The position numbers and the translations under genes were made by a program. DNA of 64,000 bases from assembly GCA_020201035.1 (NCBI GenBank), contig JAIVHO010000001.1, positions 1-64,000 of the forward strand, in the 5' to 3' direction. This DNA is from Bacteroidales bacterium (lineage in GTDB: Bacteria; Bacteroidota; Bacteroidia; Bacteroidales; VadinHA17). A model generated the notes under the pieces. The model was given only the letters and a program-made list of their open reading frames with translations, was not told the origin of the DNA and ran no database searches. Shown here piece by piece: positions 55,878-64,000 of this stretch (its first letter is position 1; each line of letters opens with the position of its first letter).

Positions 55878-57323
55878 ATGAAACGAGTAACCTTTTTTCT
55901 TTTAATCCTGGTACCATTGACAATGAATTCCTGCAGCAGGCAGAATCCTATGCCTGATGTGCTTTTTATTTCAGTAGATGATATGAACGACTGGATTACC
56001 CCTCTCGGAGGAAGGGAGCAGATGCACACACCCAACCTTGACAGGCTGGCATCCATGGGTATGCTGTTTGATAATGCCCATTGTACAGCACCGGCATGCT
56101 GCCCCTCACGAACAAGTGTTATGACAGGGGTAAGGCCGTCAACCTCAGGTGTATATTCAAACAATAGCCAGTGGAGGGAGTCTCCTGTACTAAGGAACGC
56201 ATTAACTATACCTGAGTTTTTCAGGACGATGGGATATACGGTAAAGGGAGGAGGCAAGATTTTTCACGCTCTAACGTGGATAGAGACAGCATACGGGGTT
56301 GATCAGAATGACTCAACGATATGGGACGATTACTATCCCTCTATGTCCAGATCTCTGCCTTCCACCGTATGGCCTGAAACATATTCCATTGATCAGAAAG
56401 GAACGGTAACCTGGGAAAATGTTGCAGGGAGGGGGACTCCGGGGCGACCATCCTATTTCTTTGACTTTGGTCCCATGGGGACGGATGAGGAGATGGGTGA
56501 TTATAAGGTTGTAGACTGGGCAATAAACGAACTGAACGCACCCCATGACAATCCCCTCTTTCTGGCAGTGGGAATCTTCAGACCACATATTCCATGGTTT
56601 GTACCTGAAAAATATTTCTCCCTCTATAACCAGTCAGGGAAAAACCTTCCGGAGTTTATGGAAAATGACCTTGATGATGTATCATCCGTGGGAATCAGCT
56701 GGATCAGGCGCAGCTGGCACCGATGGATGCTTGAAAATAACGAGTGGGCCAATGCAGTTCAGGCATATGAAGCGAGTATATCCTTCTCGGATGCAATGGT
56801 TGGAAGATTAATTGACGGACTTGAGAAATCAGGTCGCGCCAATAATACCATTATTATCCTGTGGTCAGATCACGGTATGCATATTGGAGAGAAGCAGCAG
56901 TGGGAAAAGTTCACCCTCTGGGAAGAGTCGACACGCGTTCCCCTGATAGTAATAGCACCAGGAGTGACAAAATCCGGGAGCAGATCATCAGAGGCAGTAA
57001 GTCTACTGGATATATTCCCCACCCTGGTGGATCTTGCCGGAGAAGAAACCTTCACTCAGCTTGAAGGGCAGAGCCTGATCCCTCTGCTTGAAAATCCGGC
57101 ATCTGTGAGGGAGGAGCCGGCAATAACTACCTTCCATCAAAATAACCATTCCGTACGAACCGAAAGGTGGCGCTATATAAGCTATCACAACGGAGATGAG
57201 GAGCTATATGATCATCAGGCAGACCCGGATGAGTACTATAATCTTGCATCAGATGAGCAATACAGGAAAATAATAGACAGCCTGGCAAAATGGCTGCCTG
57301 CAATCAATATAAAGGAAGAGTAG
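55878..57323 (+). CDS. Iduronate-2-sulfatase-like sulfatase lipoprotein
   Basis: A 481-aa exported formylglycine-dependent sulfatase. The signal ends MNSC. The metal site SVDDMNDW and the activation motif Cys74-Cys75-Pro-Ser-Arg (formylglycine at Cys74) are intact, followed by TSVMTGVRPSTSGVY. Later blocks are AVGIFRPHIPWFVPEKY, ILWSDHGMHIGEKQQW and the C-terminal RYISYHNGDEELYDH, typical of the iduronate-2-sulfatase-like group. It follows a terminator and so is probably transcribed on its own. It fits with the neighbouring glycosidases in attacking a sulfated polysaccharide. The maturing enzyme is not in the window. Confidence 0.9.
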   Translation: MKRVTFFLLILVPLTMNSCSRQNPMPDVLFISVDDMNDWITPLGGREQMHTPNLDRLASMGMLFDNAHCTAPACCPSRTSVMTGVRPSTSGVYSNNSQWRESPVLRNALTIPEFFRTMGYTVKGGGKIFHALTWIETAYGVDQNDSTIWDDYYPSMSRSLPSTVWPETYSIDQKGTVTWENVAGRGTPGRPSYFFDFGPMGTDEEMGDYKVVDWAINELNAPHDNPLFLAVGIFRPHIPWFVPEKYFSLYNQSGKNLPEFMENDLDDVSSVGISWIRRSWHRWMLENNEWANAVQAYEASISFSDAMVGRLIDGLEKSGRANNTIIILWSDHGMHIGEKQQWEKFTLWEESTRVPLIVIAPGVTKSGSRSSEAVSLLDIFPTLVDLAGEETFTQLEGQSLIPLLENPASVREEPAITTFHQNNHSVRTERWRYISYHNGDEELYDHQADPDEYYNLASDEQYRKIIDSLAKWLPAINIKEE

Positions 57324-57418
57324 TCTGAGGGGGTTGATCATCAGAATGGTGCTGCGGGATATTGATCAGAGTAGTCGATTTTGATAACCATCTTTAGCTC
57401 TTTTATTAAAAAACATAT

Positions 57419-57426
57419 TATCTTTG
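57419..57426 (+). promoter_or_regulatory. -7 promoter box of the tRNA region
   Basis: TATCTTTG matches TAnnTTTG and lies 18 nt upstream of the first tRNA-like copy. It could drive the transcript that contains both the partial and the complete tRNA. Confidence 0.5.
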
Positions 57427-57444
57427 CACCCGGATTTAATGAGA

Positions 57445-57504
57445 GGTTCAGTAGCTCAGCTGGATAGAGCAACGGCCTTCTAAGCCGTAGGTCGGGGGTT
57501 CGAA
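57445..57504 (+). pseudogene. Partial tRNA-Arg copy (first 60 nt only)
   Basis: These 60 nt are identical to the first 60 nt of the complete tRNA-Arg at 57601. They include the 5' acceptor strand, D arm, anticodon arm (TCT) and the 5' side of the T arm through TTCGAA. After that the sequence differs: the T stem cannot close properly (GGGGG against CGACC), and no strand pairs with the GGTTCAG acceptor. It therefore cannot form a normal cloverleaf. Confidence 0.8.
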
Positions 57505-57600
57505 CCGACCGCAGGGAGCTCACGAGACACGTTGAAAACGTGGTGAGTAATCCCGACTGAATTGAAAGTGGTTCTTAAAGATATTGATTGTTTTGGTACT

Positions 57601-57674
57601 GGTTCAGTAGCTCAGCTGGATAGAGCAACGGCCTTCTAAGCCGTAGGTCGGGGGTTCGAATCCCTCCTGAATCA
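57601..57674 (+). tRNA. tRNA-Arg (anticodon TCT)
   Basis: A complete 74-nt cloverleaf. The acceptor stem is GGTTCAG with CTGAATC (one G-T pair), the D stem GCTC/GAGC, the anticodon stem ACGGC/GCCGT with loop CTTCTAA (anticodon TCT, reading AGA), a 5-nt variable loop and T loop TTCGAAT. The discriminator is A, and CCA is not encoded. A terminator follows 11 nt later. Confidence 0.95.
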
Positions 57675-57685
57675 CAAATCAACCG

Positions 57686-57718
57686 CCCCGGTTCAAATGA
57701 GCCGGGGTTTTTGTTTTT
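57686..57718 (+). terminator. Terminator after tRNA-Arg
   Basis: CCCCGG (57686-57691) pairs with CCGGGG (57702-57707), extended inward by T-G, T-A, C-G and A-T pairs. It is followed by TTTTTGTTTTT. Confidence 0.85.
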
Positions 57719-57739
57719 GGCCCTGGGGAACTTATTCTT

Positions 57740-57774
57740 AAAAGCCCCTTCAGATTGATTTTGAAGGGGCTTTT
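57740..57774 (-). terminator. Terminator of the Asp-box protein gene
   Basis: A 13-bp perfect stem (AAAAGCCCCTTCA / TGAAGGGGCTTTT) with a 9-nt loop lies 20 nt past the stop of the minus-strand gene. It ends in T-runs on both strands, so it probably works in both directions. Confidence 0.85.
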
Positions 57775-57794
57775 GAATTAGATGTATTCAGTTG

Positions 57795-60700
57795 TTAATC
57801 CAGATAATCAATCCCTGCTTCCCTTATTTTACGGTTAAGAGCAGGTATCTCCCCGTCTCTTATTGCATAAAATCTCTCAAGCTGAATATTGATCAGGGCG
57901 GTAAGCTCATCGCGTACCTCGTATGCCTGGGCAGTTGGACGGTAATCACCTGTAGCCACAACACCCCTCAGTGCCGCCAGCTTATTGCCCAGTTTAATGG
58001 GATAATTAAGGGGATCCTGTGATGATCTGTTTTTTGTCTGGTAGAGACTCTCTTCAATAGCCGCTAGCCTGCTGCCTGCCTTTTTGACTTCATCAACCAG
58101 CGCCAGCTCCCCTGCATCCTTCAGTTTTGCAGAAACATCAGATATTCCGGCACGCATGTCTCTTATATCCCTGATTACCTTATGTACCTCAGTCAGTTTA
58201 TCACCTGTCCCGGTCAGAAAATCAAACTGTGCCTTCAGATCTTCCGGTGTTGAGTCAGTTAGGGGGTTCTGAATCAGCTTAAGGGATATATCCGCAGAAT
58301 CATTATTATAAACTATCCTTGCAGTATAGTCACCCGGAAGTGTCATAGCACCGCGCAGGTTACCACCCCAGAGGATCATATTTTCTATCGTCATAACGCC
58401 CGGACAGATAAGATCCCATGATACCAGATTCATCCCTTGCCTGACAGATAGCTCTGATACAGGCTTATGATTTCCTCTTTCAACACCAGAGATATCGGTA
58501 CGGAACGATTTAACAAGTGTGTTGCTGCTGTTATGTATATCTACACGTATCCTGTCCTCTTTGCCTGGTTCACCGGAGATAAAGAATGGAATTACCATCC
58601 CCGCAAGCGGGTTCTCTCCTGTAGTTAGTGATGATCTGGATCTTCCTCCGCCAACACGGTAAAAGGGGTCAGGTGTAAAGGCTGTCATGGTGACTCCTGT
58701 CTCATTTCCTTTTGCCTGTCTCACTATATCCAGGTAATCAAACACCCAGAATGAGCGGCCCTGTGTGGCAACAATAAGGTCATTATCCTTTATAGTAATG
58801 TCTGTTACCGGAACAACCGGCAGGTTCAGCTGAAATGGCTGCCACAATTCACCATCAGAGAAGCTGATATATACACCTGACTCAGTGCCACAGTAAAGCA
58901 AGCCTTCCCTTACCGGGTCAGCCCTTATGACCCGGGTGAAATGATCAGGGTCGATACCCTCAGTTATCAGGGTCCAGGTAGCGCCGTAGTCATTGCTCCT
59001 GAGCAGGTATGGGGTGAAGTCGTCGCTCTTGTATCTGTTAGCTGCCACATATAAACCGCCCGCTACGGTTGGGTGGGCCTCAATACTGTTGATCATGCTC
59101 CATTCAGGCAACAGTGAGGCAGGAGGTGTTACATCAGTCCAGTTTTCTCCTCCATCGCGTGTTATATATATAAGTCCATCGTCGCTCCCGGTCCAGATAA
59201 CCCCGCTTTCTGTTGCAGATTCAGCCACGGTAAATATGGTACCGTAATACTCAACGCTGGTATTATCCTTTGTGATTGGTCCGCCCGAAGGCCCCATCTT
59301 CGATTTATCGTCACGTGTCAGGTCAGGTGATATCCTGGTCCATGAGTCGCCTTCGTTTTCAGTAACAAAGAGCATATTGGATGCGGCATAGAGAGCCTTA
59401 GGATTGTGACGTGAAAAGAGAATCGGGAAGTTCCATTGGAATCTCTGCTTCAATGAGTCAGCACCCCATCCCATCGGATTATCGGGCCAGATATCAACCC
59501 GTCTGCTCTCTCCGGTACGGTGGTTATACCTCTGCAGGTATCCTCCGTATGATCCGCCGTAGACAATTTCATTATCAAGAGGGTCAGGAGCTATCCAGCC
59601 GCTTTCACCTCCCGCAGTACTTTCCCAGTGCGATTCAGTTATTCCGCCTGAAAAAGTGGATGAAGCAATCCTTACCGTTGAGTTATCCTGCTGTGCTCCG
59701 TAGATTCGGTACGGGAAATGGTTGTCGGTAATTACCCGGTAGAATTGTGCTGTTGGCTGGTTCATCATTGTTGACCATCTCTCACCTCCGTCATAGGTAA
59801 CCTGAGCACCACCATCATCGCCAATTATCATCACCCGGCTGTTTGAAGGATCAATCCAGAGATCATGATGGTCGCCATGAGGTGTTCCTATCCGCGAAAA
59901 GGAACGGCCACCGTCTGTGGATTTGTGAAACTGCACATTCAGTACATAAACAGTATTCTCATCTGCAGGATCAGCATATAGCCGGGTATAGTACCAGGCC
60001 CTCTGTCTCAGATTACGGTCATCATTGATCCGCCGCCATGAATCACCTCCGTCTTCACTGGCAAATAGTCCGCCCGCATCAGCCTCAACAAGTGCATAGA
60101 TCTTTTTATTGTTCGCTTTTGAAAGGGTGACACCAATAATGCCGAGTGGGGCGTCAGGCATTCCGGGATTTTCGCTTATCCTTGTCCAGGTATCACCGCC
60201 ATCCCTGCTCTTCCATAGAGCAGAGCCGGGTCCGCCACTCTCCAGGGAGTAGGGGGTTCTTCTTACCTGCCATGTTGAAGCATAGATGATACGCGGATTT
60301 GAAGGATCCAGAATAAGGTCTATTCCGCCACTGTTTTCATCCACATAAAGAATCTTTTCCCAGCTGACACCTCCATCTGTAGTACGGTAGATTCCCCTCT
60401 CACTATTGGGTCCAAAGAGGTGACCCAGCACCGCAGCATATACAATATCCGGGTTGCGTGGATGAATCCTCAGGCGCGGTATATACTGTCCCTCGGCCAA
60501 ACCGCTGTACTCCCATGACTCCCCGGCATCCACTGATTTCCAGATACCGTAACCATGTGATACATTTCCACGTATAGTCTTTTCTCCTCCGGCAGCATAG
60601 ATGATATTATTGTCTGAGTCGGCCACATCCACTGCACCTATTGTTCCACCAAAGAAACCGTCACTGATATTGATCCATGTTTCACCTTTGTCTGAAGACT

Positions 60701-60938
60701 TCCATACACCACCACCGGTGGCTCCCATATAAAACAGGTCACCATTGCCTTCAATACCCTCCACCGCTGCAGCCCTGCCTCCTCTGAAAGGTCCTATGTT
60801 TCTGTATGACAGTCCTGTAAATATCTCCTGAGGAACAGGAGCAGGCAAGCTCTTTCTCGTATTTCTTTTTTGAGCGGCAGTCTCAGGCCCTGTCAGAGCC
60901 AGCAAAAGCAGCAATACCGGTGTAAGTAATCTTTTCAT
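57795..60938 (-). CDS. Large exported Asp-box (BNR/VPS10-like) beta-propeller protein
   Basis: A 1047-aa secreted protein with a signal peptide (about 1-22). Most of its length (about 40-740) is repeated propeller blades with Asp-box motifs of the type SxDxGxTW, for example SSDKGETW, SVDAGESW, TTDGGVSW, SRDGGDTW and TRDGGENW. A beta-sandwich and a helical tail (about 900-1047, with YRPTAQAYEVRDELTAL) follow. Bacteroidota carry many copies, commonly labelled glycosyl hydrolase, but no sialidase catalytic set is evident. Binding or peptidase-associated roles are equally possible. It is a single gene with its own terminator. Confidence 0.82.
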   Translation of the reverse strand: MKRLLTPVLLLLLALTGPETAAQKRNTRKSLPAPVPQEIFTGLSYRNIGPFRGGRAAAVEGIEGNGDLFYMGATGGGVWKSSDKGETWINISDGFFGGTIGAVDVADSDNNIIYAAGGEKTIRGNVSHGYGIWKSVDAGESWEYSGLAEGQYIPRLRIHPRNPDIVYAAVLGHLFGPNSERGIYRTTDGGVSWEKILYVDENSGGIDLILDPSNPRIIYASTWQVRRTPYSLESGGPGSALWKSRDGGDTWTRISENPGMPDAPLGIIGVTLSKANNKKIYALVEADAGGLFASEDGGDSWRRINDDRNLRQRAWYYTRLYADPADENTVYVLNVQFHKSTDGGRSFSRIGTPHGDHHDLWIDPSNSRVMIIGDDGGAQVTYDGGERWSTMMNQPTAQFYRVITDNHFPYRIYGAQQDNSTVRIASSTFSGGITESHWESTAGGESGWIAPDPLDNEIVYGGSYGGYLQRYNHRTGESRRVDIWPDNPMGWGADSLKQRFQWNFPILFSRHNPKALYAASNMLFVTENEGDSWTRISPDLTRDDKSKMGPSGGPITKDNTSVEYYGTIFTVAESATESGVIWTGSDDGLIYITRDGGENWTDVTPPASLLPEWSMINSIEAHPTVAGGLYVAANRYKSDDFTPYLLRSNDYGATWTLITEGIDPDHFTRVIRADPVREGLLYCGTESGVYISFSDGELWQPFQLNLPVVPVTDITIKDNDLIVATQGRSFWVFDYLDIVRQAKGNETGVTMTAFTPDPFYRVGGGRSRSSLTTGENPLAGMVIPFFISGEPGKEDRIRVDIHNSSNTLVKSFRTDISGVERGNHKPVSELSVRQGMNLVSWDLICPGVMTIENMILWGGNLRGAMTLPGDYTARIVYNNDSADISLKLIQNPLTDSTPEDLKAQFDFLTGTGDKLTEVHKVIRDIRDMRAGISDVSAKLKDAGELALVDEVKKAGSRLAAIEESLYQTKNRSSQDPLNYPIKLGNKLAALRGVVATGDYRPTAQAYEVRDELTALINIQLERFYAIRDGEIPALNRKIREAGIDYLD

Positions 60939-61125
60939 AACGACAGTATGTTAATTGTTAAATGATATTATCCGAAAGATATTTTTTTGAACAATGAAGA
61001 TAGTAAATGCACCTTTACAGATACACATATCATATTCTTATTTTCAAAAAAGGTAAAAATAGGCTACGTTTATGATTTGAAAAAGGGTAAAGAAACTAAC
61101 CGGTTGCAGTAAGCAGGGTTTGACC

Positions 61126-61230
61126 ATGAAATTGATTCAACATATGCTGCGTGTGGCCTGGAGGAATTTCCGGAGAGATCAGGATTGTATACCCGGGGTA
61201 ACCTCTGGAGGACAAGAGTTGCAGATTTGA
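61126..61230 (+). pseudogene. Short ORF resembling the N-terminus of a MacB/FtsX-type permease
   Basis: A 34-codon ORF (ATG 61126, TGA 61228) encoding MLRVAWRNFRRDQ after a short lead. The pattern matches the first residues of Bacteroidota MacB-like ABC permeases (LKIAWRNLxRNK). The following membrane helix is absent. It is probably a gene remnant in the 328-nt gap 60939-61266, which otherwise holds nothing I can identify. Chance resemblance is possible. Confidence 0.35.
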
Positions 61231-61266
61231 TGTAATGACAAATAGATCAAAAATATAAGAGAAACT

Positions 61267-62505
61267 ATGAAAAGATTATACTCCATTTCCCTGATTCTGA
61301 TAATAGCTCTGTCTGCAGCTTCAGGGGCAGAGCCGTCAGTGAAAGAACCTGTATCAGCAGAGTTGCAATCTCCATCTTTGCCTGAGGTATATCTGGTAAC
61401 CTGTGGAACGGGGGAGGAGACATACTCAATGTACGGCCACAGTGCCCTGAGAATTGTAGACAGAATGGCCGGTAGTGATCTGGTTTATAACTGGGGTGTA
61501 TTCGATTTCAGCACACCAAATTTCGCCGTCAAGTTTGCCAGAGGCCGACTCGATTATCTGCTTGCATCCTATTCCTATCAATCATTTCTGCAGGAGTACT
61601 TCAGGGAAGAACGGTCAGTAGTTACCCAGAGAATCAACCTGAACGCGGAGCAGACTGAAAGGCTGCAGCTACTGCTGGCTGAGAATATGAAGCCGGAGAA
61701 CATAAATTACCGGTACGATTTCTTTATGGATAATTGTGCTACCCGTATAAGGGATATTCTGGAGAATGCACTGGCGGATGATCTGATTTATCCGGAGAGT
61801 GTTTCATATACCGGAACTGAAAATGATAAAGAGCTTAAGGCAGTTAGCGATAATGATATCCCATCATTCAGGGATCGCATAAATGAGTATCAGCAGGGCA
61901 GTCTTGTCTGGCTGGATGCAGGTATTGATCTTCTGCTCGGTTCACCGGCCGATGAAAATTGCGGATTCAGGGAATCGATGTTTTTGCCCGACTATCTGAT
62001 GATAAATATGTCACAGGCATACGTGAATTCGGAAGAGGGGACGGTGTCACTGCTGGAAGAAGCCGTACCAGCCTTTGAGTTTGACCCTCCCACAATGGAG
62101 AATAGTTTTTATACCATGCCCTGGTTTCTGTTGGGGGTGGTAGTAATTATTCTTATTATTCTGACCTGGAGGATTAAAGAGGGAGCGTTTCAGAAAATTT
62201 TTGACGTGCTCTTTTTTATAATCATGGCTGTTCTCTCCTTCCTTATGATTTTTACAAACTACCTTACTGATCATGCTGCCATGGGGAGTAACTATAATAT
62301 CATATGGCTTAATCCGCTGTTACTGGCAGCACCGGTAATTATGTTTTTACGCCCGCCAAACAGGTGGTTCTGGAAGAGTCAGATTGCACTTACACTAACA
62401 TTTATGGTAGTAATTGTGATTGTTAACCAGTCAATTAATCCTGCATGGATTCCTGTAATGGTGCTGCTTATAGCCAGAAGTCACTACAGGCTGACCACCT
62501 TTTAA
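61267..62505 (+). CDS. DUF4105 membrane protein (Lnb-like periplasmic domain)
   Basis: A 412-aa protein with a signal peptide (about 1-20), a periplasmic DUF4105 domain (about 38-270) and four C-terminal membrane helices (about 285-405). The DUF4105 blocks are VYLVTCGTGEETYSMYGHSALRI, YNWGVFDF and FFMDNCATRIRDIL, with conserved Cys, His and Asn that suggest an NlpC/P60-like hydrolase site. The related N-terminal domain of Lnb-type proteins is known, but activity of the free family is not established. It is followed by a MoxR ATPase 114 nt later. Confidence 0.87.
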   Translation: MKRLYSISLILIIALSAASGAEPSVKEPVSAELQSPSLPEVYLVTCGTGEETYSMYGHSALRIVDRMAGSDLVYNWGVFDFSTPNFAVKFARGRLDYLLASYSYQSFLQEYFREERSVVTQRINLNAEQTERLQLLLAENMKPENINYRYDFFMDNCATRIRDILENALADDLIYPESVSYTGTENDKELKAVSDNDIPSFRDRINEYQQGSLVWLDAGIDLLLGSPADENCGFRESMFLPDYLMINMSQAYVNSEEGTVSLLEEAVPAFEFDPPTMENSFYTMPWFLLGVVVIILIILTWRIKEGAFQKIFDVLFFIIMAVLSFLMIFTNYLTDHAAMGSNYNIIWLNPLLLAAPVIMFLRPPNRWFWKSQIALTLTFMVVIVIVNQSINPAWIPVMVLLIARSHYRLTTF

Positions 62506-62619
62506 CACAACTTTAACACTCTTTAACAGCCATTAAGGCCAGGGTTAATTTATTTTGTGCTGACGTTTACGGGATGTGCATTATTCAATTATTATATATG
62601 TTCTTTAAAACTTATTTAA

Positions 62620-63615
62620 ATGAGCTCAGGTGTAGATATTAAGGAACTTAACGAAAGAATTAAGAAGGAAAGCAGTTTTGTGGAAGCCCTCACCATGGAG
62701 GTGGGCAGAGTGATAGTTGGCCAGAAACATCTGGTTGACTCACTGTTGATAGGCCTTCTGAGCAGTGGTCATATTTTGCTGGAGGGAGTCCCCGGGCTGG
62801 CTAAAACGCTGGCAATTAAAACCCTGGCATCTGTGATTGATGCACGGTTCTCAAGGATCCAGTTTACCCCTGACCTGTTGCCTGCTGACCTTATAGGTAC
62901 CATGATCTATAGTCAGAAGAGAGAGGAGTTCTTTGTAAAGAAAGGACCTATATTCTCAAATTTTATTCTGGCTGATGAGATAAACCGTTCGCCGGCAAAG
63001 GTGCAGAGTGCCCTTCTGGAGGCTATGCAGGAGAGGCAGGTAACGATTGGAGAGGAGAGCTTCCGGCTTGAAGAGCCGTTTCTGGTAATGGCAACACAAA
63101 ATCCCATTGAGCAGGAGGGAACATATCCGTTGCCCGAAGCACAGGTTGACAGGTTTATGCTGAAGGTGGTGATTGGTTATCCCCTGCGGGAGGAGGAACG
63201 GTTAATAGTGAGGGAGAATATAGGCCACGAATTTCCGGCTGCCCGGAGGGTTGTTTCCCCACAGGAAATAATGCGTGCGAGGGAGGTTGTAAAGGATGTC
63301 TATATGGATGAGAAGATAGAAAATTATATCCTTGATATTGTTTTTGCAACACGTAATCCTTCAGATGCAGGCCTCTCACGATACGATAATATGATTGCAT
63401 ACGGTGGCTCACCAAGGGCATCAATAAACCTGGCACTGGCAGCCAGGGCATACGCCTTTATACGGCAGCGGGGATATGTTGTGCCTGAAGATGTAAGGGC
63501 TGTATGCATGGATGTGCTGAGGCACAGGATAGGACTCACATACGAAGCGGAGGCTGAAAATATTACACCGGAGATAATTATTACAGATATTCTGAACAGG
63601 ATTGAGGTACCCTAA
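62620..63615 (+). CDS. MoxR-family AAA+ ATPase
   Basis: A 331-aa AAA+ ATPase with Walker A GVPGLAKT (about residue 53), Walker B LADEINRSPAKVQSALLEAM, sensor 1 MATQNPIEQEG and the sensor 2 region SPRASINLALAARAYA. MoxR proteins act as chaperones that mature partner proteins, usually with DUF58 and von Willebrand factor A proteins encoded next. Here the next gene is instead a small secreted protein cut by the window end, so the usual partners may lie further on. Confidence 0.95.
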   Translation: MSSGVDIKELNERIKKESSFVEALTMEVGRVIVGQKHLVDSLLIGLLSSGHILLEGVPGLAKTLAIKTLASVIDARFSRIQFTPDLLPADLIGTMIYSQKREEFFVKKGPIFSNFILADEINRSPAKVQSALLEAMQERQVTIGEESFRLEEPFLVMATQNPIEQEGTYPLPEAQVDRFMLKVVIGYPLREEERLIVRENIGHEFPAARRVVSPQEIMRAREVVKDVYMDEKIENYILDIVFATRNPSDAGLSRYDNMIAYGGSPRASINLALAARAYAFIRQRGYVVPEDVRAVCMDVLRHRIGLTYEAEAENITPEIIITDILNRIEVP

Positions 63616-63629
63616 AAAATAGTTGTTCA

Positions 63630-64000
63630 ATGAGCATAAAAGCGGTTCTCATGATGCTGTTTGCATTTGCAGCTTTAGTCCCAACCACCTCCGGACAGGC
63701 CATGCTTTCGGAGCCGCCGGAGAGTATCCTGAGATATGTGAAAGCGAACTATCCGGGTATGGTTCAGGATGTGGGCTTTAGAAATGAACATTACAGGTAC
63801 CTCAAATTCACCGACAGCAAAAACGACAGCAGAACAATTCTCTTTTTTCTGTCGGATCGGGACAAATGTACTGCGATACGCTTTATATATGAAAAGGGTG
63901 CAAAGGATGATGTGGTTGCAGATCTGAACAGTAAGTACAAATACTCTGGTGATAGCAGGTGGTACTTTGAAGAGAACAGGAAAAGAGCTACAATTGAGTT
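63630..64000 (+). CDS. Small secreted protein, truncated by the window end
   Basis: An ATG frame open to the last base of the window (at least 123 codons). It has a signal peptide (about 1-23, ending TTSGQA) and a mature part without a recognised family (ILRYVKANYPGMVQDVGF; ILFFLSDRDKCTAIRF). It starts 14 nt after the MoxR stop, so it is probably in the same operon. The function is unknown. Confidence 0.75.
   Translation, partial: MSIKAVLMMLFAFAALVPTTSGQAMLSEPPESILRYVKANYPGMVQDVGFRNEHYRYLKFTDSKNDSRTILFFLSDRDKCTAIRFIYEKGAKDDVVADLNSKYKYSGDSRWYFEENRKRATIE

Noticed and set aside
57445..57674. tRNA duplication as attL/attR of an integrated element
   Set aside because: Only 156 nt separate the copies, no integrase is present, and the 5' rather than the 3' part of the tRNA is repeated.
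57795..60938. Sialidase function for the Asp-box protein
   Set aside because: Asp-box blades are present, but the Arg triad and RIP block of sialidases are not recognisable.

Overview
The window is bacterial and almost certainly from a member of the Bacteroidota, probably the Bacteroidales/Marinilabiliales side. Signs are: TAnnTTTG (-7) promoter boxes in front of several genes, with weak or absent Shine-Dalgarno sites; type IX secretion (T9SS) C-terminal sorting domains; a PorE-like TPR/PD40/OmpA protein; a BtuG-type cobalamin lipoprotein; a DUF349 protein; a Bacteroidales-style double-glycine peptide leader; and DUF4465, DUF4105 and DUF5695 families. Gene order suggests an ordinary chromosome with accessory patches. 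No CRISPR array, phage module, insertion sequence or replication origin was seen.

Layout. 0.2-5.8 kb: nucleotidase-type phosphoesterase, alkaline phosphatase, queE and a PorE-like outer-membrane protein. 5.9-15.8 kb: a locus that reads as one system. It holds a soluble histidine kinase, a membrane TPR protein shaped like an anti-sigma factor, a 48-residue double-glycine leader peptide at 7930-8076 (minus strand), a secreted membrane-anchored TPR-CHAT protease, an ECF-type sigma factor, a C39-peptidase ABC exporter and its HlyD-type partner. 15.8-19.6 kb: 5-oxoprolinase pxpABC with a YcsG/NRAMP-like transporter that has lost the metal-binding residues. 19.8-26.1 kb: an acidic repeat protein that looks frame-split from the DUF349 protein after it, then pyrG and yidC. 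26.3-37.9 kb: a LacI-type regulator, then a cobalamin riboswitch and an eight-gene B12 uptake operon (DUF4465 lipoprotein, T9SS surface protein, BtuB, BtuG, a T9SS-secreted trypsin-like protease, BtuF, BtuC, BtuD).

37.9-47.9 kb: a TlpA-like thioredoxin, a family 2 glycosyltransferase, a D-serine dehydratase-like PLP enzyme, a YihY membrane protein, BioG, and two tandem fused aconitase-superfamily enzymes. 48.0-57.3 kb: a 56-bp tandem repeat followed by a decaying glycan-degradation cluster. In it a DUF5695 protein seems to lack its 5' end, a GH36-like enzyme is intact, a GH51 arabinofuranosidase is broken by an internal deletion and frameshift, and a sulfatase is intact. 57.4-57.8 kb: tRNA-Arg(TCT) preceded by a copy of its first 60 nt, with two terminators. 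57.8-64 kb: a large Asp-box propeller protein, a short permease-like remnant, a DUF4105 protein, a MoxR ATPase and a gene cut by the window end.

The most promising system is the 5.9-15.6 kb locus. A leader peptide with a canonical GG site, a matching GG-cleaving exporter, a sigma factor and a CHAT protease within 10 kb suggest a regulated peptide-secretion or signalling pathway. The second is the B12 operon, where a secreted protease is translationally coupled to the cobalamin-binding protein BtuF.
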